NCBI GenBank assembly: GCA_019638275.1
Contig: JAHBUC010000001.1
Location: 1-64,000, forward strand
Origin: Cyclobacteriaceae bacterium
GTDB lineage: Bacteria > Bacteroidota > Bacteroidia > Cytophagales > Cyclobacteriaceae
DNA: 64,000 bases
Direction of reading: 5' to 3'
Part shown: in pieces, positions 9,008-17,890 of the stretch
How the letters are laid out: each line of letters starts with the position of its first letter
How positions within the stretch are numbered: the stretch's first letter is position 1
The notes under the pieces: generated by a model
What the model was told of the DNA's origin: nothing
Database searches by the model: none
What the model saw: only the letters and a program-made list of their open reading frames with translations
Program-made: the position numbers and the translations under genes

Positions 9008-11185
9008 CTATTCTACGTATTTATTAATGATTCCATCTTTCATGAGTTGATCAAACTTGCCTTCGCCTTCAATCTTACCCTCGTTTACTACGACCACACG
9101 ATCACAAGCTGCCATAATCAGTGGATCATTGGATACAGCCAGTAACGTCCAGTCCGTTTTCTTATCTACAAGGCATTGAATTAAGTCAACCTTAATGTTT
9201 CGTTTTAGACCGGTAAAGAAATCGTTTAGAATGATCAGCTTAGGTTTCTTGGCCAATATCCGCGCGAGAATTAGCTTGTGAATATTTGTATTCGACCAAT
9301 TCTTTCCACCACTGGTAAGGTGTGTGTTTAAGCCTTGTGGTAACCGGTTAACCTCATCGGCCAGGCCGACTTGTTCAAGGGCTTCAATGGCATCCTGAAC
9401 ACTTTCCATGGGTTTACCCACCGTAATGTTTTCCAGAATGGTACCATCAAAAATATCTTCCTGTGAAATATTTTTTCCGATTTTATCACGCAGGTGAGTA
9501 AGGTCAAGGTCGCGCAGGGAATAGTTGTTAATGGTAACAATGCCTTCGTAATCGGCATAGATGCCGGAGATAATGTTGGTAATTGTGGTTTTCCCTGAAC
9601 CTCCTGGCCCGCTGATGCAAATGTGTTCTCCTGCATGAATATTCAGGTCAACTCCATTTATGATGTAGTCATTGGCATCCGGATATTTGTACTTTAAGTC
9701 TTTCACCCGTATAGAATAGCCGCGGGTATGCGCTGATTTCGGCATGTCAAGTCCACCCATTTTCTCCAGGGGCACATCGGTTACTTGTGCTACTTTGTCA
9801 ACCGCAGTCAGCAGATCATACAATACATCCATGTACATAATGATCTTCTCCACTGAATTCAGTAAAAGAATAATGATTACTTCTGATGCAACAAACTGAC
9901 CTAAGGTAATCTGGCGGTCAACCACAAGGTATGTTCCAACAATCAGCAAACCACCGGTAACAGCTGCTTTGAAAAAAAGAATGAATGAAAACTGCGTAAT
10001 CAATACACGGAAGTGCAATCCGCGGTATTTGAGGTAGTTGTTAACGTTATAGTCTGTTTTTTTAATGGGCAGATCAGTGCTTCCCGCCAACTTGAATGAA
10101 TTGATTGCCCGTGCAAGTTCTTCGAGCCAGTGCGCAACCTTGTATTTGTATTTTGATTCTTCAATGGAAGAAGAAAGGCCCCTGGGACCAGTGAAGTAAA
10201 AAATGATACCGAGTACACTGAGCAAACCAATACTGAAGAATACAAAGAAGGGGTGATAAAGTGAAAGGAGCAGCAAACCAAAAAGAATTTGAATCACCCC
10301 GGCAGCCAGGTCGATCAGCAATTTGGGCATGCCTTTTTGAATGGTGATAATATCAAAAAAACGGTTTACCAATTCGGGTGCATGGTTGCCTATAATGGAT
10401 TCGGCCCGTAAGCGCGGTATACGAAAAGCAAACTCAAGCGAAGCCTTGGCAAATATTCTTCGTTGCAGGTGTTCAACCAGTGTGATCTGAAAAATCTGGA
10501 TACCGCCACCCACCAATACACCGATAATAATAATGGCAATGAGCACATATACGGAACTGAAAAACACGCCACCGGAAATCAGCTCTACTGTAGTTTGAAT
10601 ACCCAGCGGCAATACCAGGCTGATGAGACCGGCAATTAAGGCGTAGAAGAAAATATAGTTGATCTCCTTGCGCTCGGTATGCAGCAACCTGAAAAGCCGT
10701 GCAATCGGGCTCAGCTTTTTACCCTGCATGTTTTCATCTACACCGTAGTCGCTTACCAGGCTTTGGTGTGGCAACACCACAAACAAAACAACTTCGCCTT
10801 GTTCATTGCGCAGCCAGTTTTCCTGCACGTTGAAATCCTGTTCCACAATTCCGTGTGGAGTAAATACCGATTGTATTTTTTTCTTCCGAACAGTATGGAT
10901 CAGTGCAGGTATCAGCAAATCATTTTCCTGCTTGAAGGCAAGTACAAAGTTCTCTTCGTGTTGCGTAAAAATGCGAAAGTTTTCAGGCTCAAGGTGATAC
11001 TCCAATAGCATCAACCTGATTTTGGAAGCCGCTTCCAACAGGTCGCGCTTAAACTCCATGAATTCATCTAACCCATACGTGCGATTATTGGCTTCAACAA
11101 ACCGGAGGTTCTCGGAATCAAAGCTATGGCTGAGAAGCAGGGATGATTCGCGAAGTATACGGATGATATGATCGTTGCTCAGCAT
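9008..11185 (-). CDS. ABC exporter (membrane + ATPase domain) with degenerate nucleotide-binding domain
   Basis: Fused ABC half-exporter of 725 residues: a soluble N-terminal domain (1-165), a six-helix exporter domain (about 175-460) and an ATPase domain (490-725). Walker A is intact (GPGGSGKT, 526-533) and a Q-loop Gln is present (about Q575). The rest is altered: the signature reads SGG followed by KNWSNTNIHKL instead of SGGQ; Walker B reads IILND, with Asn654 and Asp655 where Asp-Glu is expected; the D-loop is TGLK; and the H-loop His is Asn686. ATP hydrolysis is therefore doubtful or unusual. The operon TetR-ABC-HlyD-TolC suggests type-I-like export of an unidentified substrate. The N-terminal domain may be a non-catalytic C39-like domain (weak). 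Confidence 0.88.
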   Translation of the reverse strand: MLSNDHIIRILRESSLLLSHSFDSENLRFVEANNRTYGLDEFMEFKRDLLEAASKIRLMLLEYHLEPENFRIFTQHEENFVLAFKQENDLLIPALIHTVRKKKIQSVFTPHGIVEQDFNVQENWLRNEQGEVVLFVVLPHQSLVSDYGVDENMQGKKLSPIARLFRLLHTERKEINYIFFYALIAGLISLVLPLGIQTTVELISGGVFFSSVYVLIAIIIIGVLVGGGIQIFQITLVEHLQRRIFAKASLEFAFRIPRLRAESIIGNHAPELVNRFFDIITIQKGMPKLLIDLAAGVIQILFGLLLLSLYHPFFVFFSIGLLSVLGIIFYFTGPRGLSSSIEESKYKYKVAHWLEELARAINSFKLAGSTDLPIKKTDYNVNNYLKYRGLHFRVLITQFSFILFFKAAVTGGLLIVGTYLVVDRQITLGQFVASEVIIILLLNSVEKIIMYMDVLYDLLTAVDKVAQVTDVPLEKMGGLDMPKSAHTRGYSIRVKDLKYKYPDANDYIINGVDLNIHAGEHICISGPGGSGKTTITNIISGIYADYEGIVTINNYSLRDLDLTHLRDKIGKNISQEDIFDGTILENITVGKPMESVQDAIEALEQVGLADEVNRLPQGLNTHLTSGGKNWSNTNIHKLILARILAKKPKLIILNDFFTGLKRNIKVDLIQCLVDKKTDWTLLAVSNDPLIMAACDRVVVVNEGKIEGEGKFDQLMKDGIINKYVE

Positions 11186-11188
11186 ACG

Positions 11189-11866
11189 TTATCGGTTGAG
11201 GGTGTTAAAGGTGAGCACTTTCATAAACTCAAAGAGTTTGTCGTAGTGTTCTTTGGGGTTATACTTTATGTCCGTAAGAGATGGCAGATGCTCAGCGTAG
11301 TAAAGTTGGTGATTCATACTCAAAATAACTGTACTCACTAATGCATTTGGGTAAGGAAAGGCAGGATTTACTTCCCGAACAATTCCTGCTATTCGTTTGC
11401 ACACCGCCTTGTAAGGAAGAAAAACGCCATCTTTATTATCGCTATCTACCTGCTTGGTCAGGTAAGTCTTTTCAAATTCTGAAACGACAATGCGTTGCAG
11501 GGCTGCCGGATCAAGTGCTTCTGTGTACTCATCCACTTCCTTTTGTTCGGTCAATAGCTTCAAACAAATCGAAAGTTTTTGCCCGGGATCGTTAATGTTG
11601 TTGGTGGCGAAACTGAGCTTGTAGTCAATCCAGGTCCAATACCAATCGATCAGGTATAGCAGCAGCCGATGCTTATTTTCAAAATACCGGTAAACCGATG
11701 CTTCGGTAGATTGAATTTCTTCTGCCAGCTTTTTAAAGGTGAAGTTTTCAAAACCCAGGGTATCTATCAGCTGGATTCCCGACTCAACAATTTTTTGACC
11801 TAACGCTGAGGTTTGGGGGTCTCGCAAATACAACGAGGTGTTTAGTCTGAAAAGAAGGTTAGTCAT
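11189..11866 (-). CDS. TetR/AcrR family transcriptional regulator
   Basis: One-component repressor of 225 residues. The N-terminal helix-turn-helix (about residues 24-70) contains FTFKKLAEEIQSTEASVYRYF, the standard TetR recognition region, followed by an all-helical ligand/dimer domain of unrecognised subfamily. It lies 3 bases upstream of the ABC exporter gene and is the first gene of the exporter operon, so it most likely controls its own transcription and that of the exporter. The inducer is unknown. Confidence 0.9.
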   Translation of the reverse strand: MTNLLFRLNTSLYLRDPQTSALGQKIVESGIQLIDTLGFENFTFKKLAEEIQSTEASVYRYFENKHRLLLYLIDWYWTWIDYKLSFATNNINDPGQKLSICLKLLTEQKEVDEYTEALDPAALQRIVVSEFEKTYLTKQVDSDNKDGVFLPYKAVCKRIAGIVREVNPAFPYPNALVSTVILSMNHQLYYAEHLPSLTDIKYNPKEHYDKLFEFMKVLTFNTLNR

Positions 11867-11943
11867 TCTATTACAGATAATAGTAATGCTATCATTAACG
11901 CAAGAGAAGCTTTTATTGTTTCTGCCAGAACAGACTTTTTTTG

Positions 11944-12603
11944 CTATTTAGGCAGTTTTGTCTCAAATTTCTCAGTAAGCACAATGGCATTTCGCAACAG
12001 GCTTACCCGGCCATTTTTTTCCATGTTTTTAAGCAGTCGCGAAATAACTTCCCTGCTGGAATTGAGGTCGTTGGCAATTTGTTGATGAGTAAGGTTGAGC
12101 GTGAGGCCCAGTTTAGCCGCCTGATTGGCCAGGTAAAACTCCAGGCGCTCATCCATGCTTTTAAAGGCAATGTTATCAATCACATTCAGCAGTTCTTCAA
12201 AGCGCGTGCGGTAGGTATCCAATACAAAATAATACCACGACCGATGGTTTTTCATCAGGTTATCCATCAACTCCAGCGGAATGGCAATTACCTCGGTATC
12301 CTCAATGGCTTCGGCCAACATTTGACTTTTTTCATGTTTGGTAGCGCAAATCATGGAAAGGGCACAGGCATTGCCCGGCTCCAGAAAGTACATGAAGAAT
12401 TCATCTCCCTCGTCACCTTCACGATAGAGTTTAACCCGGCCTTTGGCAATGAGCATGGTGGATTGAAAGTATTGCCCGGGTCGCATCAACTGTTCACCGG
12501 CTGCAACCGATTTTAAAATACCGGTTGAAGCAATGGCTTCTTTCAGTTCTTCATCGAACGATGGATAGTACTGCGTAAGGTAGCTGAGTATTTTTTCTTT
12601 CAT
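11944..12603 (-). CDS. Crp/Fnr family transcriptional regulator
   Basis: 219 residues: an N-terminal cyclic-nucleotide-binding-like beta-roll (about 20-120, with GQYFQSTMLIAKGRVKLY) and a C-terminal winged helix (LTHQQIANDLNSSREVISRL, about 168-190). The cAMP-phosphate-binding Arg-Ser motif of E. coli CRP is not seen and there is no Fe-S cysteine cluster of the FNR type, so the signal is unknown. Three bases separate it from the upstream rlpA-like gene on the same strand. Confidence 0.88.
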   Translation of the reverse strand: MKEKILSYLTQYYPSFDEELKEAIASTGILKSVAAGEQLMRPGQYFQSTMLIAKGRVKLYREGDEGDEFFMYFLEPGNACALSMICATKHEKSQMLAEAIEDTEVIAIPLELMDNLMKNHRSWYYFVLDTYRTRFEELLNVIDNIAFKSMDERLEFYLANQAAKLGLTLNLTHQQIANDLNSSREVISRLLKNMEKNGRVSLLRNAIVLTEKFETKLPK

Positions 12604-12606
12604 GAA

Positions 12607-13290
12607 TTACAGGCGACTGAATTCGACAATAAAGGCATCCGGAAATTTTTGTTGAAGTTCAGCCTTAAAATGTTCTGCCTTTATGCGGTTTGGGAACTGC
12701 CCCAGAATGAGCGCGTAATATTTGATTCCGTTGATGATTTTTACCTGAACCGTAACCTTCTTTTGATACGAGCTTTTCAGGTTATCGGCCAGGCGCACCA
12801 GGTTTACAAGTTCCTGATACGTACCGATTTGAACGCCAAATCCGGAAGGTTTTAACCGCCCGACTTCAAAATTGTAGAACTCCTTTTCATCAACCGAAAC
12901 CTGGCCAATCGGTTTTATCGGATCACTCTTTTTTCCATCTCCCGGATCAATCACCTCCACCTTAACTTCAGCCAGGCCCTGGTTAATAAACCCAAGCTTT
13001 TCAGCAGCCGATTTTGATAAGTCGATGATGCGGCCATCAACATATGGCCCGCGATCATTAATGACTACTTCAACCGATTGATCATTGCTTAGGTTGGTCA
13101 CTTTTACTTTCGTGCCAAAGGGAAGTGTTTTATGTGCAGCTGTTAATTTGTTATGGCGGTATTTTTCTCCGCTTGCAGTGGGCTTACCTTCAAATTTATC
13201 GGCATAGAATGAGGCTTTTCCGGTTTGAACCTGCGCCAGTGCAGATGTGCCAATTACGAGTAACAACAGGAGGTAAAGAGTACGGTACAT
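12607..13290 (-). CDS. rlpA: Septal ring lytic transglycosylase RlpA-like protein with SPOR domain
   Basis: 227 residues with a signal peptide (residues 1-19, ending ALAQ). The double-psi beta-barrel (about 22-110) carries the family residues GKASFYADKFEGKPTASGE and VINDRGPYVDGRIIDLS, including the Asp in NDRGP. A SPOR domain (about 148-227) binds denuded septal peptidoglycan. RlpA in Pseudomonas cleaves stemless glycan strands at division; the same role is inferred here. It is cotranscribed with the downstream Crp-type regulator (3-base gap) and divergent from guaB. Confidence 0.9.
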   Translation of the reverse strand: MYRTLYLLLLLVIGTSALAQVQTGKASFYADKFEGKPTASGEKYRHNKLTAAHKTLPFGTKVKVTNLSNDQSVEVVINDRGPYVDGRIIDLSKSAAEKLGFINQGLAEVKVEVIDPGDGKKSDPIKPIGQVSVDEKEFYNFEVGRLKPSGFGVQIGTYQELVNLVRLADNLKSSYQKKVTVQVKIINGIKYYALILGQFPNRIKAEHFKAELQQKFPDAFIVEFSRL

Positions 13291-13342
13291 AGCTTAAAAA
13301 ATTAGTATCGTAAAGTTACGACCATAATTGGTAAATGGCTTA

Positions 13343-13372
13343 TTGGGAAATCAGCAAATTAGGCTACCTTTG
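13343..13372 (+). promoter_or_regulatory. guaB promoter (Bacteroidota TTG-N19-TAnnTTTG)
   Basis: TTG at 13343-13345 and TACCTTTG at 13365-13372, separated by 19 bases, match the Bacteroidota primary-sigma consensus in both elements and spacing. Transcription would begin near 13379, giving a leader of about 25 bases before the guaB ATG. Confidence 0.75.
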
Positions 13373-13404
13373 CCCGGCAAATAATAGATCGTAAATTATT
13401 TGCC

Positions 13405-14877
13405 ATGCCTCCTAAAAATTCCAAGTTCCTTTTTGAAGCCCTCACGTATGACGATGTACTGCTGGTACCGGCATATTCCGAGGTTCTCCCCCGCGAAACC
13501 AACATCAGCAGCAAGCTTACCCGTAACATCCGCCTGAACATTCCCATTGTTTCAGCGGCCATGGATACGGTAACGGAGGCTGAATTGGCCATTAGTATGG
13601 CCCTCGAAGGAGGACTGGGCTTTATTCACAAGAATATGCGCATTGATGAACAAGCCGAACAGGTGCGCAAGGTAAAGCGTTCTCAAAGCGGAATGATACT
13701 GGATCCGGTTACGTTAAGCGTGAACTCCACCGTTCAGGATGCCGAAAACATCATGCGCGAGTTCAAGATTGGAGGCATACCGGTAATTGACAGCAACGGC
13801 AAACTGTTGGGTATCATCACCAACCGCGACTTGCGTTTTCAAAAAGACCTGAGCGTGCCAGTAGAAAAGATTATGACCCGGGAGAACCTGATTACTGCCA
13901 CGGAGAACATTACATTAGAGAAAGCAGAAACCATCTTACAACAGTATAAGATTGAAAAACTCCCGATCGTCAATAAAAAAGGCAGGTTAACGGGTTTGAT
14001 CACGTTCCGTGATATTCAAAAGAAGAAAAACAAACCCAACGCTTGCCAGGATAAATTCGGGAGACTTCGCGTTGGCGCAGCCGTTGGGGTTACCCCCGAT
14101 ATTCTGGATCGCGTTGATGCCTTGAAAAACTCGGGCGTTGATGTAATCACGATTGACACCGCTCACGGCCATTCCAAAGGTGTTTTGGAAGCCGCTAAAC
14201 GCGTTAAACGAAAATACCCCGAATTGGACATTGTTGTGGGCAATGTGGCAACCGGTGAAGGCGCAAAAGCACTGGCCAAAGCTGGTGCCGATGCGGTTAA
14301 AGTTGGTGTAGGCCCCGGAAGCATTTGTACCACCCGTGTGGTGGCCGGTGTAGGCTTGCCCCAGTTGTCGGCTGTGTATGAGGCTGCCAATGCATTGAAG
14401 GGCTCAGGTGTTCCGGTAATTGCCGATGGGGGCATTCGCTTCTCTGGCGACATGGTTAAAGCCGTAGCAGCTGGTGCCGATAGCGTAATGATCGGATCCA
14501 TGCTGGCAGGAACCGAAGAAGCGCCCGGAGACGTAATTATTTATGAAGGAAGGAAGTTCAAGAGCTACCGTGGCATGGGTTCTATTGAGGCTATGGAAGA
14601 TGGCTCCAAAGACCGGTACTTTCAGGACGTTGAAGACGATATCAAGAAACTTGTTCCGGAAGGGATCTCAGGCCGGGTTCCGTTCAAGGGGCGCGTTTCA
14701 GAAGTCCTGTATCAAATGACGGGCGGCCTTCGGGCTGGTATGGGTTACTGCGGTGCTAAAAACATTGAAGCATTAAAGAAGGCGCGGTTTGTCAAAATTA
14801 CCAGTGCCGGGTTTACGGAAAGTCATCCACACGATGTAACCATTACCCGCGAAGCCCCGAATTATAGCCGTAAGTAG
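13405..14877 (+). CDS. guaB: IMP dehydrogenase
   Basis: Catalyses NAD-dependent oxidation of IMP to XMP, the first committed step of GMP synthesis, in the cytoplasm. 490 residues, the usual bacterial length. The TIM barrel begins [13 protein letters not shown]; two CBS domains are inserted at about 95-150 and 155-205; the catalytic loop [11 protein letters not shown] contains Cys308; and the flap/finger region [11 protein letters not shown] with [12 protein letters not shown] follows. The first ATG after a good promoter fits the family start. It is monocistronic: a hairpin terminator follows. Confidence 0.98.
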   Translation: MPPKNSKFLFEALTYDDVLLVPAYSEVLPRETNISSKLTRNIRLNIPIVSAAMDTVTEAELAISMALEGGLGFIHKNMRIDEQAEQVRKVKRSQSGMILDPVTLSVNSTVQDAENIMREFKIGGIPVIDSNGKLLGIITNRDLRFQKDLSVPVEKIMTRENLITATENITLEKAETILQQYKIEKLPIVNKKGRLTGLITFRDIQKKKNKPNACQDKFGRLRVGAAVGVTPDILDRVDALKNSGVDVITIDTAHGHSKGVLEAAKRVKRKYPELDIVVGNVATGEGAKALAKAGADAVKVGVGPGSICTTRVVAGVGLPQLSAVYEAANALKGSGVPVIADGGIRFSGDMVKAVAAGADSVMIGSMLAGTEEAPGDVIIYEGRKFKSYRGMGSIEAMEDGSKDRYFQDVEDDIKKLVPEGISGRVPFKGRVSEVLYQMTGGLRAGMGYCGAKNIEALKKARFVKITSAGFTESHPHDVTITREAPNYSRK

Positions 14878-14923
14878 CCTCTGGAAAAGGGCTGAAATCG
14901 GTCAAATTTGCCTATAATTGCAG

Positions 14924-14954
14924 GGCCAATCATTACCAGATTGGCCTTTTGCTT
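14924..14954 (+). terminator. Rho-independent terminator after guaB
   Basis: GGCCAATC (14924-14931) and GATTGGCC (14939-14946) form a perfect 8-bp stem with a 7-base loop, followed by TTTTGCTTT. Confidence 0.75.
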
Positions 14955-15008
14955 TACTACCAAGCCTCAACCCTATAGACGCAAGTATTTTATTGATAGA
15001 TTGACTCC

Positions 15009-17069
15009 ATGCGCCTGAAGGCCTTAACCCGACTGCTGTTTTTAATATCAGGGATTACCTGGGTGGCCTTGCTGTTTGTTGACCTATCGGTGGTGTTTAG
15101 TGTACGCAGCAACCTTGAGCCCGATTTGCCTACCTGGCTGCCTGCTGTGCTCTTTAATATCTTTCTCGTTTCGCTGTATTATTTCTACAAGTTCCGTATT
15201 GATCGCGATGAGCAACTCAACTTTGTTGATTTGCTGTGGCGGGTATTTGCTACGGGTTTGGTGGTAACCGTTATTTCCTTGTTGTTCCGGTTGATTGATT
15301 ATTTACCGGGCACATCCAAACTCACCAACCTGTTTATTTATGTAGAGGCAAATTACATCATCAGCCTCGGCTTGATCTCCGGATTTTTGATGGCTTCCTT
15401 CACGGTGTGGAAGCGATTGATTTTGTATCAAAAATCAAAATGGTTACTCCGCCTTTGGAATTTCTTTGAAACGGGTTTAATGGTAGCGCTTGTCTACAAC
15501 AGCCTTGAGTTACCCGCTGCCGATTGGGTATACAATGTGTTGCTGGGCGTGTTGATCGTTACCGGATTGATTCTTTCCGCCAATATGAAATGGGTGGCGT
15601 ACCTGAACTTCAGGCAAAAGTGGACGAGCCTGTTGTTGTTACTGCTGGCTATTTTTTATGTGATGTACCTGTTCTACACCGCCAACTCACAAGCCATTAC
15701 TGCCTTTGGTGAGGCACAGGGTTTTGTTGATCACCGTTCGCATATCTTTTTTCAGTCGCTTTTTATTTTTGTTGCGATATACAGCATCTTTTCTTTTCTG
15801 GTAATCCTCTTTAACCTGCCCACTACTTCTGTGTTTGAACAAAAGCTCGAAGAGGTAGTAAACTTCCAGCGCATCAGTCAGTCGATTCAAACCGAACAAA
15901 GCGAAGAAAGTGTATACAACATATTGTTGGAAACTTCGGTAAGCACGGTGTTTGCTGATGCGGCCTGGCTGGAGATCAAGAACAACGATCACGATCACCG
16001 GTTGTTCACTTACCACATTTCTGAAAAAGAAGCTCATGAAATCATTGAGCATCTCCGGAAGGAACATGTAACGGGTGTGCTTGATCAGAGTCAGGATAAA
16101 ACCAAAAACCTTTCAAAGCACCTTGCCTCATTGCGCGGATCGCGCTTTCGTTCCATCCTTGCTTTCCCCATTTATGTTAAGGGAGAAAACATCGGTACAC
16201 TGGCCTTATTGAAAGAACTGGCAGATGGCTTTAATCGGGAAATGACCAAGATCGTTTCCACGTTTGCCAACCAGGCCGGTATCTCCATAGAAAATTTCCG
16301 CTTGCTGGAAGAGGCTTTACAAAGCGAGCGTTACAAAGAGGAGTTAAAAATCGCAAAAACGGTACAGAAAAGTTTGCTGCCCCAGGTGTTGAGTGAACAC
16401 GATGATTTTGAGTTAGCCGCCTTTTCTGAATCGGCCGATGAAGTGGGAGGCGATTATTATGACACCTTACGCACCAGCGACACACAGTCGGCCTTGATCG
16501 TTGCTGACGTATCCGGAAAAGGAACCACTGCGGCTTTTCACATGTCGCAGATGAAGGGAATTTTTCACAGCCTGGCACAGAATTGTATAAAGCCGGAAGA
16601 GTTTATGATCCGGTCTAACCAGGCCCTGGCCAACTGTCTTGAACGCGGATCGTTTATCTCGGCCACTTTCTTCATCATCAATACAGAAGAGAAAAAAGTT
16701 AATTATTCCCGTGCCGGACATTGCCCGGTGTTGTATTACAGTGCTTCGCGCAATACGGCTGAGTACCTCAAAGACAAGGGTGTTGCCTTGGGTATGGTGC
16801 GTAACAAAGGTTACGAGAAATTTATTGAGGCGCACGCGTTTGCCTATCATGCGAACGATATTATGGTGCTATACACAGATGGAATTACTGAAGCAAAAAA
16901 TTCCAAAGGGGATGAATACGGTTACGACCGTCTTTTGGAAACATTGCTGGAAGTGAAAGATCGCTCAGCGCGTGAAATTCAGGAGCACCTGATTAACCGC
17001 TTGTATGAATTTACCGGAACAGAAAATATAAATGACGACTACACCACGATGATTGTGAAATTCAGGTAG
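15009..17069 (+). CDS. SpoIIE family protein phosphatase with membrane and GAF domains
   Basis: PP2C-type serine phosphatase of 686 residues that in partner-switching systems dephosphorylates a STAS antagonist. Seven or so hydrophobic segments occupy residues 5-275, a linker coiled coil leads to a GAF sensor domain (about 285-430), and the phosphatase domain (about 460-686) shows the metal-binding signatures VGGDYYD, VADVSGKGTTAAF and LYTDGITEAKN. The adjacent STAS and HATPase genes (next two) are its expected substrate and counter-acting kinase. The membrane part and the GAF domain are likely inputs; the signal is unknown. Confidence 0.92.
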   Translation: MRLKALTRLLFLISGITWVALLFVDLSVVFSVRSNLEPDLPTWLPAVLFNIFLVSLYYFYKFRIDRDEQLNFVDLLWRVFATGLVVTVISLLFRLIDYLPGTSKLTNLFIYVEANYIISLGLISGFLMASFTVWKRLILYQKSKWLLRLWNFFETGLMVALVYNSLELPAADWVYNVLLGVLIVTGLILSANMKWVAYLNFRQKWTSLLLLLLAIFYVMYLFYTANSQAITAFGEAQGFVDHRSHIFFQSLFIFVAIYSIFSFLVILFNLPTTSVFEQKLEEVVNFQRISQSIQTEQSEESVYNILLETSVSTVFADAAWLEIKNNDHDHRLFTYHISEKEAHEIIEHLRKEHVTGVLDQSQDKTKNLSKHLASLRGSRFRSILAFPIYVKGENIGTLALLKELADGFNREMTKIVSTFANQAGISIENFRLLEEALQSERYKEELKIAKTVQKSLLPQVLSEHDDFELAAFSESADEVGGDYYDTLRTSDTQSALIVADVSGKGTTAAFHMSQMKGIFHSLAQNCIKPEEFMIRSNQALANCLERGSFISATFFIINTEEKKVNYSRAGHCPVLYYSASRNTAEYLKDKGVALGMVRNKGYEKFIEAHAFAYHANDIMVLYTDGITEAKNSKGDEYGYDRLLETLLEVKDRSAREIQEHLINRLYEFTGTENINDDYTTMIVKFR

Positions 17070-17119
17070 CACACGCATCCTGGTGAATGGAACAAAAATG
17101 AATTATAAACGTTAAAGAC

Positions 17120-17458
17120 ATGGTTCAGATTAAAAGAATTCAGGAAGAAGGAGCCGACATTATTGTCCCCATTGGTGAAATCGATGCCAGTTCATCCATT
17201 GAATTGGATTTAACCATCGCGAAAAGCGTGGGGGAAGGCTTCACCAAAATTCTGATCGATTGCAGCGCCCTGGAATACATTTCCTCAGCAGGTTTGGGCG
17301 TTTTCATGTCTTACATTGAAGAATTTAGCGACAAGGGCATTCAAATGGTGTTGTTTGCGATGAACGATAAGGTGTTGAATACGTTTGAGATATTAGGATT
17401 GAGCGAGTTGCTCACCATTGTACAGACGAAGGATGAGGCTAAGCGAAAGGTGTCATGA
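17120..17458 (+). CDS. STAS domain anti-sigma factor antagonist-like protein
   Basis: 112-residue single STAS domain of the SpoIIAA/RsbV type. The expected phospho-acceptor serine lies in DCSALEYISSAGLGVF (Ser56, or Ser55). By family analogy its phosphorylation state is set by the kinase encoded immediately downstream (4-base overlap, ATGA) and the SpoIIE phosphatase encoded upstream. The final regulated target in Bacteroidota modules of this kind is often not a sigma factor; here it is unknown. Confidence 0.93.
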   Translation: MVQIKRIQEEGADIIVPIGEIDASSSIELDLTIAKSVGEGFTKILIDCSALEYISSAGLGVFMSYIEEFSDKGIQMVLFAMNDKVLNTFEILGLSELLTIVQTKDEAKRKVS

Positions 17459-17874
17459 AGTACAAGTATAAAGTTGGGTGCAGCATTGAAAACCTGAAAG
17501 GGGTAAGGGATTTTGTGCGCGTGTCGCTTCAGAAGCACGGAGTGTCTGACCTCGACATCAGTGAGGTGGTGTTGGCCATTGATGAGATGTGCTCAAACCT
17601 GATGATCCATGCGCATCACTGCAATCCGGAAGAATTGTTTGAACTTCATGTTATTGCCGATAAAGGTGAGCCTTTGGTGTTTGAAATTATTGACGATGGC
17701 TCCGTATTTGATATCAACCGTTTTCATGAACCCGAGCTGGGCAATATCATTCATGAAAAAAGAAAGGGTGGCCTGGGCATCCGGTTGGTTAAGTCGATCA
17801 TGGATCGGATAGAGTACGAGCAATCCGATGGAAAAAATATTTGTCGTTTGTCCAAGAAAGTTCAGTTCAAATAA
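17455..17874 (+). CDS. Anti-sigma-factor-like serine kinase (HATPase, RsbW/SpoIIAB type)
   Basis: 139-residue GHKL ATPase domain of the HATPase_c_2 type. The N box is AIDEMCSNLMIHA (Glu44, Asn48), the G1 box IIDDGSVFD and the G2 box GGLGIRLVK. In partner switching it phosphorylates the STAS protein and sequesters a target when the STAS protein is phosphorylated. It overlaps the STAS gene by 4 bases and ends 16 bases before the likely start of the next gene. Confidence 0.92.
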   Translation: MKYKYKVGCSIENLKGVRDFVRVSLQKHGVSDLDISEVVLAIDEMCSNLMIHAHHCNPEELFELHVIADKGEPLVFEIIDDGSVFDINRFHEPELGNIIHEKRKGGLGIRLVKSIMDRIEYEQSDGKNICRLSKKVQFK

Positions 17875-17890
17875 TCCAGAGTTAGTTGTT

